Shown here: piece by piece, positions 48,721 through 62,029 of the stretch | Position numbering within the stretch: position 1 is the first letter of the stretch | Layout of the letters: the number at the start of each line of letters is the position of its first letter | Assembly: GCA_014549065.1 (NCBI GenBank) | Contig: JACDOX010000038.1 | Coordinates: forward strand, 3,169,719-3,233,718 | Reading direction: 5' to 3' | Source: Cardinalis cardinalis | Lineage: Eukaryota > Chordata > Aves > Passeriformes > Cardinalidae | DNA length: 64,000 bases | The notes under the pieces: model-generated | What the model saw: only the letters and a program-made list of their open reading frames with translations | What the model was told of the DNA's origin: nothing | Database searches by the model: none | Translations under genes and position numbers: made by a program

Positions 48721-48796
48721 AGCAAAGCAAATAGTAATAAAGCAAACCAAATGGTAATATAGCAAACCAAATGGTAATATAGCAAACCAAATGGTA
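48721..48796. repeat. 20-bp tandem repeat, 3.8 units
   Basis: Units start at 48721, 48741, 48761 and 48781. Units 2 and 3 are identical, unit 4 is identical over its 16 bases, and unit 1 differs at four positions. Near identity suggests recent expansion. The antisense 254-residue frame through it owes its repeated segment to this array. Confidence 0.95.
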
Positions 48797-50228
48797 CAGG
48801 CTAGCAGGGAGTGAGATACTGCAAACAGAGTGAATAAGACACAGCCTTGTTCCTTGAAACTCCCACCAAGGCCAAAAAGAAACAGAGAAGAAAAAGAGAT
48901 GTCTGGAAGCACAAGTGTGAGGGAGAGAGGGAGAGTGTGTGAAACAGACCCTGAGGGAAAGGGATCCCATACAACACTTGAGAGACATGGGTCCTGCAGC
49001 CTTTGTGCTCATGTTAGAGCCTGTGAGAGTGTGAGACAGCCTGTGGGAGAGAGCCCCAGACAGCTCCCATGTGTGTGTGTGTGTGTGTGAGTAGGGGCAT
49101 GAGAGCCCAGCACAAAGAGGGGGAGCCAAAGTGGAGCCTCTCCAACCTCCTCCCNGCCTGGGAAGCCACTTAAAGGGCTTGGAGTTGCAGTGGGGTGACA
49201 CATTTCTTGTAAGGATGGCAGATGCAAGAGCTATGCACTGACCCCTCTGGCTCAAATCAACGATGCCACCACATCACTGTGGGAGTCACCACAACCTCCT
49301 GTCTGAACAATGCCTTCCCTGTTTTGGTGCCTACCCTCCATCCCCACCAAACCTGAAATACCACCTGCTCTGCAGGGTCGAGGATGGAAGTGAAGGAGAC
49401 TGGTTGAATAAACCTTTTCCCTTCCATGTACACTGGGAAGCCAAGAAGGACTGGTAAAAATGCCCTGGCAGATGGCAGCTGCTGTCCTGCTCCCACAGCC
49501 TGTCCTGCTGCCTTTGTGTTTGTGCCATTTGAAAGCAGAGCAGGAGGCAGACAGCTTTCCCCTTGCTAGCAGGAGGCTCCTCCACAGAGCCAAATGGCCA
49601 GCACAGCATAGCCAGGTCCTGCAGCTGGCCAGACCCAGTCCTGTCTCACCACAAACTCCCAGTCTTGGAAAAATGGGAACATAGTGCTCCTTCCCAGCAC
49701 CTGTTTGGCTTGAACACATGAGCTGTCCTGCTCCTGCTGCCTCTGCTTGCCATCCAGTGCTCAAAGACCCCTTAGTCTTGGTCAGGGCTCAGGCCTTTTC
49801 AAGCCCCACAAGACTGAGGGAAACATAATTGTGTTGGCAAAGCAAGGGTTTCTGCAGTGCTCATGCAGTGTGAAATGCAGCTCANCTCTCTGTCAGCTGG
49901 AGAGACAGCAGCGTGAGCCAGGTGCTGGGAACAGCCTGAATGTTTGAGTGGCTGTCCTCAGAGAGACTAAAAGCTAGAAGAAAGGCATCCCAGCAAAACT
50001 CTGGAGATGGGAAATGATGCCATTGCTGCAGGTCCTCAGGAATCTAGAGGAGGAGATTCTGGTTTCCAGAGCCACTTTCAGTGACCTGGGTTATCCAAGA
50101 CATTAGCTGAGTGCTGGTGAATACTAAACAGGACCTGTGAGAGATATTCTGGAGGAGAAGCTGAAGACAGGTGGGTGACCTAGCACCACACACCAGTGTT
50201 CAGACCTCTGATTCACTCCTTGACCAAC
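48797..50228. other. Non-coding stretch with a short GT run
   Basis: Includes a TG dinucleotide run at 49070-49089 (10 units). No gene recognised; overlapping frames on both strands at 49.25-49.76 kb lack domains. Confidence 0.45.
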
Positions 50229-50888
50229 TGTCCTGGACTGTAAGATGGGGTTTGGGGGTGTGTGTTCTATTTCCCATCTGTTAGAGNTGGGGCAGTTTCT
50301 TCTGCTAATTAGGCAGTTTACTTTATCTCTTCCACAACCAGCCCTCCAGGGAGAAATCTTCTGTTAGTGGGCCATCGAGTCTCACTGCATGGCTGATAAA
50401 ATTACAGCNTCCCACTGGGAGATGCTCTGCCCAGGGGGGGGAGCCAAGCATTCCTACCCNGATAAAATCTGACACTGGGAACACCACAGGCAGCCTTTTC
50501 CCACTGGATTCCCAGAGGAAGACCAGGCCCATCAACACCACCACAAGATCTCCAGAAGAAAACTGCACCCTTCTACAGGATCACTGCTTCAACAGAACCA
50601 CACCTGCCACTNCAGGANGACTGCAGCCACCATTCAATNGGACTGCTACCAACACCCTGACCCACAGGGTGTCAGGTTGTGTTCTAACTCTGTCAGTGTT
50701 ACTGCTTTTTTATTTAATTTTTATTTCCTTCCCTAATAAAAAACTGTTGTTCTTACTCCCATATCTTTACCCGAGAGCCCCCCTTAATTTCAAAATTATG
50801 ATAATTCGTGGGGAGGGGGTTTACATTTTCCATTTCAAGAGAGGCTCCTGCCTTCCTTAGCAGACACCTATCGTTCCAAACCAAGTCA
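50229..50888 (+). mobile_element. Solo LTR of a songbird endogenous retrovirus
   Basis: About 660 bases begin TGTCCTGG and end CCAAGTCA, giving the TG...CA ends of an LTR. Within it are a GGATTCCCAGAGGAAGACC segment (50507-50525), a CACCCTGACCCACAGGGTGTC inverted-repeat-like segment near 50655-50675, an AATAAA at 50735-50740 and the TTTCAAGAGAGGCTCCTGCC end block. I recognise this arrangement from abundant passerine LTRs (TguLTR5-like; the name is from memory). No primer-binding site or gag/pol sequence flanks it, so the internal part was lost by LTR recombination. I see no matching target-site duplication. Four or more N calls fall inside. Confidence 0.8.
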
Positions 50889-53059
50889 CTGATGTAATCT
50901 GTGCTAACCCTTGAAACCTAGGACAGCATCAGCACTGCAGATTTTCAGAGGTACCATGAGAAATCATCTGGCAGAGCTCTTCAAAGCCCTGGTGATGTCA
51001 TCACTGCAAAGTCCTGATGCAGGGCTGTTGAGCAGGTTCTTTACAGGTTATCCCAGCCCCTTTCAGCTGGCTGCAAATTCCCACATACCTTAGCACTGCA
51101 CAGCAATAGCACAAAGTGTCTTTCAGTGCTAGTTTGGAATGTGTTTTGTGAGCTTTGATTGAGACTGTGCTGACATATGCATAGACACTGGCGTGCACCA
51201 CAGGCGTCTCTTGTGCTGCCCAGGTACAGGTCTGTTGAAAATGCCAAGTGTCTGTCCCAGGCTCATGAAATCCTGCAGGGTATGTACAGCCTCTGGGCTT
51301 TAGGACTCCCACCCTTGCCTTAGACAAAACAATGAGGTTGTGTGTGGCAGCCCTAAGGGTGACTGAGGAGACAGACCATTGGTATCAGCTTTCTAAGGAA
51401 ATGGAAACATGCTGCTTTCCTGCTACATCGAGAGACTGTGAGTAGCAACTTCTAACAAAAGGCAGAGATATTGCCCACACGAGCCTTTAAAGAGACTGAA
51501 TGAAGTCACCAATTTGTGGAGCAGCAAATTGCAAGGTCACTTCCAGACTCTAAAGACTGCTGAACCACTTGAGCACGATGTAATGCCCAGCTGACCACTC
51601 CTAGTAAGTAGGATGTCCCTGCAGGCACTGATAAACACTTGTTGTGATTACTGAATCAGAGCTGGCTGGGGAATTTGAGCACAGCCTTCTCATTGTACTG
51701 CAGGGCAAGTGTCTGAACACACTTAGCAGCAGGAGTGCCTCGGGAGGCAGTTACAGTCCTAGATAAATGCCTTTTAAAGCCTTCTAGAAATCACTGGTCT
51801 ATGTCAGAGCCATGTGGCTGTAGCTCAGCCACAGAGAACCATGGCTCTGGGGTTATCCCTCTTCATCCAAACATTCATGTTGCTGTTGTCTGTGGAGTAA
51901 AGGAGTCTTTCTTCATCACTGCTTCCATGAGAATGGATAAATATCCTTAACATCTCAAGCTGGGTTGTGGGTGAATTCAGCTGGATTGAGAACTTGAAGA
52001 GGCTCTAGGGGTGTGCAGATGTGTCTGAGTGAAAGCCATGCCCAAATCCTATGCACAGAAAGCAGGCTGTCTGTATTCAGTCCTGCATAGTGTGCACAGG
52101 GAGGTGAGATGCTCTTCCCACTCCCACCAGGCTCCCCTTGGGCAGTCCAGCACTGCCTGTGGTCCTTGCTGGAGTAGTCTGCCTTTCACAGCAGCTTCCT
52201 GTCCTTAGAACCAAAAAGCAAAGTGTTCTTCCAGTGTTCCCTCTGTGCACTTGCTCTGTGGTGTCCTGCTCCACTACTTCTCCTCCAGACCCCTGCCTCC
52301 TCCTTGGTCACATTCCCATGCCCGTGACCTCCATCGGTGTTACCTGTCCATCCCCATCAGCCTCTGAGAACTGGGACAACAAACTGACAGGCACAAGGCA
52401 CTGCTGATGGAAGGAGGAAGATAGTCCCCACAGCCCTCTCATCAAGAAGCCCCTCTAAAACCATCCTAATGAGATCCTCCTTCGGGCCCCTGTCAGCTCT
52501 GCCTTTCTTTGCAGGCTCCTTTGACAGATGGATGTCAGTTCAGGGAAAGCTTTTTGATGTTCTTCATCTTAATGAAAGTGATCCTCCGGCAGGCACTGTC
52601 TCCTCTGCCTCTAGGCAACTGTGGTCTAGCAGTGTCAGGCTACTCTGCGCTTTGTCATACTGGATCCTAATTAGTGGCTGACTCCTGCTGCTTCTGAAGT
52701 CAACAGGGAAAACAACCCTCCGGCGGCAGCGGAGCAGGAGGTAGGGGATGGGAAAGTTGGTGCACAGAGAAATGGCAAAGGTCTGTGTGAGTGCCTTCCC
52801 GTCCTCCTCAAATATTACTGCCGTTCCTTTTTCTCTCTTTCCTCTGCTCATCCAAAGACAGGGACGGATGTGTAGGCAGCTCTGTGTCTGCTCTCTGGCT
52901 ATCATTGACCTGTAGGGCACACACATGCTGCTTTGGGTGAGAGAGAAAGGACTGAAATTCCCCCAGGCCACTCACTTGGGGCTAGATAAGTGCTGAGAAG
53001 AGGTGAACCTATGGGAGATGCACTCTAGAGTGAGAAAATATAGATTACAGAATCCCTGC
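50889..53059. other. Non-coding stretch with no recognised gene
   Basis: No exon or further retroviral sequence recognised. Confidence 0.45.
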
Positions 53060-53640
53060 TCCAGACTTTTCCACCGATAATGAGTTGCATCTTTTTGATT
53101 CAAGTGGTTGGCTGATGTTCAAGCTCCCGTATTTTGTTTTCCCTTAAGGAGACATATTAACAATAGATCTAGGAAGTTCTCTGGGGACACCCTGTGTGTC
53201 CGTAAAGTGCCGCTTTGGTATGTCAAAAACCAGGAGGCAATTTCTTTGCTGCCCAAACCCCTTTCTTCAGGCTTTTCTTAGTGGTCTTTACTTCCTGTCT
53301 GCAGTTTCATTGTTTTCTCAGAATACGCTGCTTTCTTTCCTCTCAAACACCGCTGTTTTATCCCATACCTCCTACTTTTGGGAAATGGAGCATGCCTATG
53401 TTTAGANGATGCCCATTAATGCTGCAAAGAGGAGGTTGATTGTGTCCTGGAACCATCTTAAAGAAAGGCAGAAGCTAAATTCATCTGATTAAAGGGCATT
53501 CGATCGGTTTGTTGCAGAACTTATTCAAAATCCAGTCAGATCGTCCATCCTCATCCACAAGCAAATGCAATCTCCCGAGCAATCATTACACCTGCAGCAT
53601 CTCTTTTATTCAGCGCTGTCAGACACTCACAGCCCTGTCC
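53060..53640. promoter_or_regulatory. Candidate conserved non-coding element
   Basis: Unique sequence with isolated CpGs in an AT-balanced setting (for example CATTCGATCGG near 53499), TTTATTCAGCGCTGTCAG near 53606, CATATTAACAATAGATC (SOX-like AACAAT) near 53154 and TCTGATTAAAGG near 53484. The 53.48-53.63 kb part is the most element-like. Inference from texture only. Confidence 0.27.
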
Positions 53641-55039
53641 TGGATTCCTCCCTGCCTCCCCAGTGGGGATGTGTGTGTGGCTGCCCAGTCCAGCGTCTAT
53701 TTGTGCTTGTGTACGGGAGCTTTTGAAGTGATCATTGTATTGCTGTATGCAGCACAGTGCAGAACTAGTTTCTTTCCATGGCTCTCCCTGTCATTTCTCT
53801 GGGAAAACTGACAAAGCCTGGTCCCATTATAGCTTTGGAGGCAGGGAGTACACTGAGCAGCCTCACCCTTCTGCCCCTATCTTGCAGGTCACTGTGGGCA
53901 CATTCAGGCTGCAAGAAGACCAAATCTGACTGTGTTGTGGGCATGTGGCCAGTCAATCAATAGGGAAGGCACTGCTCAGCTTTGGTACTTCAGGGCTGCA
54001 GCCTGGATAGCTGGAAGGGTTTTGTAGCACTGCTGTAAAATTCCAGATTTCTGGAAGCTACTGGAAGGCATAGNTAAACCTCTTGGGAAGCATGTGACAA
54101 CCCAAATACTGCAGTGTAATGAAAAGTCTTTGGGTTAATACAACTGAGATATGGTTATCACAATGAATTTTAAATTATATTTTGAATACTTGGTGGGTTT
54201 TGTCTTTGAGCTTTGTTTGTATACAGACTCCTTAATTCAGCCAGAACCTTCCTTTTAGTTTACAGAAGCACATATACTTTCATACATAATTCTCAAACCT
54301 CAAAATTGGGCCCTCTTAATCTGACACCAGTAAGTGGTTCTTTAAGGGGAATAGNGGTTGAGAGACCTGGAGGCAAATTGCTAGGCTAAGCAAGGGTGGT
54401 AGAGAGGGGAAGGGTAGAGAAGATTACAGAACAAAATCCAGAGCTGCTATTTGGTGGAGATGGAGGGAGCAGGGGGGAGTGGAGAGAGGGAAGTGGTTGT
54501 CCTTAAAGAAGCATAGCATCAGGGAGCTGCTGGCCCCTCTCTGGAGGGCTCTGCTTGGCTGGGCAGCTTATTAACTGAAATTGAAAGAAAATGGAGAAGG
54601 ATCAGGGCAGTGCAGCAGGCAGAGGGGCCAAGGAAGGCCTGACTGATGAGGGAAAATTAAGCCCTAAATGTGTTTATCTTTGCTAAGTGATGACTAAGAG
54701 GATATGTGATAACCATCTTGCCATCTGAGAGACATGGATAACTATGTGCAAGTGTGTGTCTGGGCATGATCTAGGGGGGTCAGAGGGACAGGGATTTCAA
54801 AGAGCCAGACCCCAGTGGTCACCTTNGCCCTACACAGGCTCAAGGGCAGGCAGAATCCTCCTCACAGAACCAAAGAGGGACCAGTCATGCTGGGAGTGAG
54901 AAAAGGTGAGGGTAGCGGGTTTGAGTCAGGTGGGAAATGGCATGGGAAGGAAAATAAGGAAATCTTGTTGTTGCTCCATCTCCAGGTACAGTGATCTCTC
55001 CTGCCCTGCCCCTCCATTTTTCATGTTATCAGGAAAATC
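53641..55039. other. Non-coding stretch with no recognised gene
   Basis: No gene recognised. AT-rich at 54110-54310, then purine-rich at 54400-54500. Confidence 0.45.
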
Positions 55040-55255
55040 TACCCTTTAGTTGCTCTGCCTCAGTCTCCTCACTTCAGACTCTTCATGCTCCTCACTTCCC
55101 TCTTTTCTTTGTGTTTCCTTCCTATATTTATTCTTGCTCACCCTGTTAATAGTTTCTTCTCTCTGTTGCACATACCCTTCTTCTCCTTCTTTTTCTCCTC
55201 CTTTTCCCCATTTCTCTTTCCCCCCGCCCCTCCACCCCCTTCTTTTTCAGCAGGT
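55040..55255. repeat. Pyrimidine-rich low-complexity tract
   Basis: C/T-dominated sequence with TTCTCC, CCTTCT and CCCC runs. The Phe/Pro/Ser-rich open frames across it are composition artefacts. Confidence 0.7.
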
Positions 55256-58200
55256 AGATCTGCATCTGTGATTGAAGGTTCATTTTCCTTTCATTCTGTA
55301 GGTGACAAATTCTGACTTGGATAATCACTTGTGAAAAATCAAGAGAGAAGCCAGCTGCTCCAGTGGCACAGGATCTGGCTGTGATGCTCATGAGGACCGA
55401 TGGCAGGCAGGGTGAGAGATGGAGGGTGCTGTGCAGGACAGGGAGATGTTCTTCTTCCCCTTCACAGCATGGGAGGGTGGACCGGGGGGGTTGACATGGT
55501 TGCTGAACATGTCTAGGACCCATGGGAAATTTCTTCCTCAGGCAATTTTGATCCAAATGAGGAAAACTGGAATGCATTTCCTAAGCATTGTCCTCACAGG
55601 GAAAACTGGGTTTTGACCTTCAAGTTGAGGAGAAAATATATTAGAAGCATGCAGGGGTTTGACTGCATTGAGAGGTGTGGGGCAGACTGTGTATGTCCAT
55701 ATTGCTGGCTCCAGCTCCAGTTAATGTGCCACTCCAGGGCGTGCTTAGGCAGAGCCCCACCTCGGTGTCTCTGTACACCATGCTGAAGCAAGCATTTGAA
55801 GAGGCCTTGCTCATCCAAACTGTGTGACCATGGGCCTGCTAAGATATCACCACGCAGGTGACATCCCTTCCACAGAACACCAGCAACCTCTTAGCACTTG
55901 TATGAGTAGTTCTGATGTGGGCAGGGTTTGTGTTCACTGAACTGGCTTTGTCAGGGTTGCCCTCCCATCGAGCTCACAATCACTCTCTCTGAGGAAATGG
56001 CTGGATGTGGAATCTTCCTTCTGCCTTGTGGGAGCTGAGTCAGTGCTGTTTACACAAGAGAGAACTGTTTGTTTCTCATGGCACAGTGGTGCTCAGAAAA
56101 GCAGTCATGGCCATGACACTGGGGCTCCATCAGACAGAAGATCTGGGTTTGCTGGTATAGCGCAGAGAGCCTCAGTTTCCTCAAATGGAAACACTTCTGC
56201 CTGCTTCTCTGTTCATGTAGCCCATGTGGAGTCACCAGGAAGCTGCCAAGTTCTCAATGTGAACTTACCCACTGAGGTGAAGTGTGCTTGTTTCTCTCAC
56301 AGGGCAATCCCTTTTGCTTTTAGGCTTTTGTGCTTTCAAAGGCAGAGATNCACCATCTTGCTATTAGTGGAGAAGAGTCAGCTCTGCTGTGGCAATAGGA
56401 AACCACAGCAGATCCAGACTGAAAGATGCCACTGGCCCACGCAGCTGTCCTTTTGTTCTTGGCAGCTCAGTCCTTGGAGTCATCAACCTGCAGGCCCCAA
56501 TGGCATGGTGTCACTTACACTCTCAGCACTTCTATTTCTGTCTGAGAAGGCATTCCCCTTTGCTCTGGAGGAAGCTTTCTTCCTGGGACACAGGGGAATG
56601 AATAATGGGTAAAGACAGATGGTAGGAGCAAGCAAACCTTTGGGCTAACCTGCACTGTTCCACCNGGACTTTTTTGATGCCTCTCTCCAGTGCCATGAAA
56701 CTCACTATACAGAGAGGTGGGAGAACAAAAGTGTTGGATAAAGAGCAAGAGGAATCTGAGGGTAGAAGGCAGCATGACTAAAGGAGGTAGGTAGAAGGTA
56801 GATCTGACTGGGGCCAGAGGTGACTGTGGGACTTGGGCTGGTACATGTGCAGAGCTGTGACCAAGCAGAAAACAGAATTCAATGAAACGTGGCCCTGAGG
56901 GAGCCACAGGGGAGAAAACTCTTGAAGTCAGAGGCCAGTCTTTCCTGCAAGGGACACCACTTAAGTCAGTTCTGCTGGCTTAAGAGATCATTCTCCTTGC
57001 TCCTCTAGCTCCCTCTCACCTTAACTGGACTGCCTATGGCTGTTGGACAGGTGCTGCTCTGCTCTTCCAAAAGCAGCACATTCCATCAGCCCACGCCCCT
57101 CTAGGTCTTCTAGGACCAGACTGAGGGAAGGAGCAGCTATGTTATTAAGTTATAAGGTGTGTTAGCACTTGGGGCAGTGAAAGTCACATATTTGATGTGT
57201 TCCCGGGCTCCTCATGAGAAATNCCAGCACACAAAACAGCTCCTGTAGGAGACAGAGGCTGGGAGTCNAGGTGGTGGGAAAAGGAGGGCTAGCTGATTGC
57301 TGAGGGCACCAGAGCTGTCCAGGCAGGGACCAGGGGGGAAGAGTGTGTGTGTACATGTGAGATAGGGAAAAAGGCAAGAAAGAAATGAGCAAAAAAAAAA
57401 AAAGGCTGTGTGTCTTTGTTTCACTCTCCTTATTGCTTTAATAATGACAAGCTAATGACTTAATGCCACTCTCCCAGCCCACTGAGTGCTTGGCCCTCTG
57501 CTCAGCAGCTTCCATTGATGGGGTGGAGCAGTGCCACAGAGGATGCTGGAAGGTGCTGCATGGGCTGCCCTGGCTGTGTGGTTTTCCTTCACTCCTTCAG
57601 CCTCCCTTTTTCTCATTCACCAATATGGCTTCGATGCGGCTCAGCGAGATTTCCCATTTATATTTCAGCCTTGCCTGTGACAGTGTCCCCGAGTCCCTGC
57701 AGCTCTGCCGCATGATTTCCCACTTCCCAAACGCTCTGCTTGGCTCAGCTGCTCGTTCTCTCCAGCCTCTTTCCCATTCCTCATCCCTCCATGCAATCTT
57801 CCCCTCTCCCTGTGACCGTCCCCGATGCCGCCACTGGCGCCTGCTCTGTCAGTCGCTCCATCTTTCCCTGCCATGGCTCAGCCCCTCTCCCTGTGCTCCC
57901 AATTAGCACAGGCACCAGGCTTAGCCAGGCAGCTGGTGCATCCAAGGCTGCACGGGGAAAAGATGGAGATTTCTGCCTCAGAGCCAAGCCACATGCAGGC
58001 TCTCTGGTGCCTGAGGCTGCTCTTAGGAATATTCAGCCTTGGGCCTTGCCCTGCAGGCAAGCAGTCACAGCCCAGGCTCCGAGGGGGATGGACCCCCACG
58101 TCCCTGTTCACAGCTCCCCCCCAAAAGTCTGTCCCACACAGCTACAAGGTGACACATTTGGTGTCCCTTGCTNGGGCTGGCTGGCTGGGTAACTGGAAGA

Positions 58201-61200
58201 GCAGAGGTTTCCCCCAAGAGACTTCAACAGTGTAGATGTGGCATGTGTAGTAAATCTGTGTCCCCCAGATTGAACAGGCAGGGCAGGCCCATAGTTCCAC
58301 GGGCTTTTGAAGTGTACAGGCTTTGAACTAACCTCTAGAGGATTAATGTGACAACCTGAGCATTAGATCTCAAACACCCAGAGTTTTCTGAGTCTCCTAC
58401 AAAAGCAGCCCTGCTCCCACCCACAGCCAAGAGAGCCGCTGCAGTGATTCCTCCTCTGCACCCAACATCCTGACACGAGAGCCATCTTCCAGTGGTGGCT
58501 ACCTGCCCTTTGCCAGGCTCCTGTTGCTCTCCCTGGGGGAGGATGCTCAGGGTGTTCAAATCAGGCTGAGAAGCAGATGTTGCCCTCATTAGAAGAGAAA
58601 ATGTAACACATAGAAAAGGAGAGGAGGAGAGAGGAGGGAAGGGAGGTGCAAGACAAATACTCTCACTGTCAGCAGGAAAAATTATCTTGGTTTTGGGAAG
58701 GGGTGGTGTCTTCCTGCCCTGCTCCTCTTCTTATTGTGATTAGGGTGGAGAACAGTCNGGGCAGGCAGAGCCTTGAGAGGCAGAGGGGTCAAGCAGGCTG
58801 TGCCGTCTGATTACACGTGGCCAAAGGGCATCAGGAGTTCCACACACGGCAGGGGCAAGCGTGGCAGCATCNCTGATGGCTGGGGGAAGCAGGAGCCACT
58901 CACTATCTGTCTCCATCCAGCCCTCTCCCCTGCTCCTGCCCTGTTTCTTGTCACAGCTGGTTTAGCCTTGGATGGAAAGGCTTCCCTTGGCTCAGGAAGC
59001 AGTCCCAGCTCTGAGAGGGGGACATTTGGCTGAAAAGAACTGCAGATCTCACTGCCTGCAGGGACTGTGTGTGGTCCCTCCCTGTTCCCCCACCCAAGCA
59101 GGGAAGATCAAAATCTACAGTGTTTTAAAATCAATTCCTCTTCTGTCCCAAACTGTGGTTCTCCTTCACTTTCCCCTTTCCAGCCCCATGCAGAGTCTGT
59201 TCAGAGGGTAAGCTCATGGGAGCAGCCCTGCTCATCAACATAGGCAGCATTTAGAAAATACCAGAGCTGAAATTACTTGTGCTCAGGTCTCTTCATAGGA
59301 GGACTGATGTCACTGTGTCTGCCAGCAGGACACGTGCCCTCCCCAGGATTGCTTCCACTTCCCACCTCCAGACCTCGGCCTTTTGGTATCCAACACATCT
59401 CACTGCTCTTTTTAGCCTACCTTCTGTGAGGTCTCTAGGAGTCTTACAGGTTCTTCTTATTTCAGCTGACCTCCCTCCAAGCACCTGAAGTGCAGGTTGT
59501 ATTCCAGNGCTTCCCTGGCACATGAGGGATCTCCCTTCCATCCTCAAGTTTGCATCCCAGTGACAGGAGAGGACAGTGAGTGTGGGAGCTACATGGTAAA
59601 GATGCTGAATCTAGCTTTGTGTTTCCCCCAGAGAGCAAAAGAGGGTGTGAGAGTGGCACCCAGAGCTCCTGTGGCACAGGACAAGGCTGATGCTGAGTCA
59701 GTGCTGAAGGTGAAAGGAGAGAGGACTGGCAGCCATGCTGGGAGCTGGATACCAAAATCACAGCAGGCTTCTTTTGAAAGCCTCAGTCAAAACACTTCTG
59801 CACCTCTGAAGGGGGCATCTGATTTACAGATTTTGACAGTTAAAGAGTAAATTTGGTACCTAATGAGTCCTGCACCTGCAGGAAAAATGATGTGAAGAAC
59901 AGGAGAGGATTTCCCTGGGGAACATCAAGAGGAAAAAAATGTAGTGGGAACAAACTTGGAAAAATACAGTGCCTGGGAGGGGAATCTGAGCAGGTGGGGA
60001 ATGCAAGGTAGAGGGGGAAGGCAGCCCTTGAGGAGCAGTGGCAGAGCAGGGGACAGGGTTCTGGGACTGTGAGGAAAGGCGGCTGGGGCAGGTGGGAGGA
60101 GTGGAAGACAGAGGTTCAAAGCAGCAGTGGGTGTGAGGCAATTCACAGTGTTTGTGTTTGGTGCTGTGCAGACATAGGTAGCAGCGTAGTCTGAATGCCA
60201 AAGGATGTGATCCCAGAGTGGAAGTAAAAAATTGATGTTCACAGGATTGTGGGATGTTCTGACATTGTTTTGCACTTAGATCACCACAGGATAGGAAATA
60301 ACACCAAATCAGGCAGGTACCTGTAGAAATCCTTTCTCAGTAAATTAGGCTGAAAAGATGAAAACAGGGAGTCAAAGAAAGGCTCTGAGAAAGGCTTAAC
60401 CTGATCCCAGCGCTGGCTGCAGTGAGGTCAGAGCCCTGCCTTGGGATAATCTCCACAATCTCCACTGTGCTGCCCCGGGAGCCCACTCCTTTCTCTGGAA
60501 GGAGTGAACATTATTCTCTTCATTCATTTTAGAGGTGGCCTTTTCTGAGAACCTCTATATTCATTCTGGGCAAGGCTGGCTTGGCCTTNGGCTTCTCCTA
60601 CAACTTGATGGGCTGTTTTTGACACCACTGGCAGCTGAGGAAGCACAACCCTTCTTGTATGAAGACTCTGAAGAGCCTTGTGCTTTCCCTTCTTTTGTCC
60701 TCTCCTGAGTGAAGAGTTCCCAAGCGGAGCGTTGCTGCCTGCAGGTCTCCCTGCAGAGTGCCTCTGAGCGGCTCAGGCAGTCACCTGGAGAGCCCTTGCT
60801 TCCTGATTAAAGACATGAGGCTCCATTAGTGGAGAGAGGGAGCAGAAAGTGAAGGAGAGTGAGAGGCCTGCCATCAGGCAGGGTCCCTGCTCAGCACTTT
60901 CGNCTGTCCCTCTCTCAGTGCCATCCATCAATTTAACCCAATACGATGCCATGGTTTTAAGTGACTCCAGCATTCGAAACTCTGTCAGGCATGAGATTTA
61001 TGGGGTGATGTGTGACAAAGCTGCTGCCTCTGCCAAGTCACACATTTTACTCTTTTTCTCTCCTTCCCAATACTTGTGGAGCTAGAAAATTAGGTCTTCA
61101 CTGGCCTCTCAAACTCATTTGTGAGACAGGAGAAAGAACCAGCTTTTCTGCAGTGCATTGAAGGAAGAAAGAGAGGCTGTGGAGAATGGATCAGTGTGGG

Positions 61201-61999
61201 GCATGACAGGGCCAGAAGGACTCAGAATAGACTCAGGACAGTTTTTAAGAATAATCCAGAGCACTTTTATTTTTTTGCCCCCTCCTTTTCTTTGCTTGCT
61301 CCAAGCCCTCTGTATCCAATACTTATCTACAAGGATGTACTTTATGCTGAGACATCACNGCCCTTTTGAGGATCTCCTCAATAGGCTCAAAGCTGTTAGG
61401 GTTTTCTCCCTTATTCATAGCAGGAGGCTCACCAGTGCTGCCAGGAGCCTGTTGGCTCCAACAGTTTTCTGTGATAGCTGGCAACCTGCCTGCCTCTGGG
61501 CCTCCCAGGATGGCTAAGGCTGTGCATGCCAATCAAAGCGTGGCGTCAGCTGAGGATGACTGTAGCTGCCTCTCAGGTTTATTTGCCAAAAGATATCCAC
61601 AGAGCCAGTCCCAATGACAATGGAAGCTCCAGCTTTCCCAGTATCCCAACTGGGTTCTCAGTAGGGTCACAAAGGGAAGATACTTTGGAAAAGGATGTGG
61701 TGGAGGTGGGGAGAAAGGGGAGGAGCAATGGAAGACAGACAGGAAGAGGGGCCTGGAGAAAAGCAGCAAGCGTGAAATGAGTGTGTATCAGTAGCATGTG
61801 AACCAAGAAGTGTGCAGCTCTNGAGTGCTTTGCTTTCCTGATGCTCTTCTGCTTAATGCACACTGTGCTTGTCCCCTTAGATCCCATTTCTGTCGGATTC
61901 AGCAGTGGCCTTGTTAGCCTCACACTAGGTAACCAGTTTGTGGTGAAAACAGGAAGAGAGGAGCCCCCAACCACCCCTGGCAGAGCAGCTGTCAAAGTA
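55256..61999. other. Non-coding stretch with possible regulatory islands
   Basis: No protein gene recognised. An A13 run lies near 57391-57403. Two islands have the unique, CpG-containing texture of conserved elements: about 57610-57730 (ACCAATATGGCTTCGATGCGG string) and about 60925-61050 (CCCAATACGATGCCATGG string). A purine tract lies at about 58615-58650. The 201-residue + frame at 56007-56612 shows no domain. Confidence 0.4.
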
Positions 62000-62029
62000 G
62001 ATTGGCTTCCAGCCCCTTGCCTGCTGCCC

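Noticed and set aside
48491..49255. 254-residue antisense open frame
   Set aside because: It runs through the 20-bp tandem repeat and the TG repeat, has no domain, and contains two ambiguous codons. The length comes from repeat periodicity and skewed composition.
56007..56612. 201-residue + strand open frame
   Set aside because: No domain, no signal of exon structure, an ambiguous codon and overlapping frames on the other strand.
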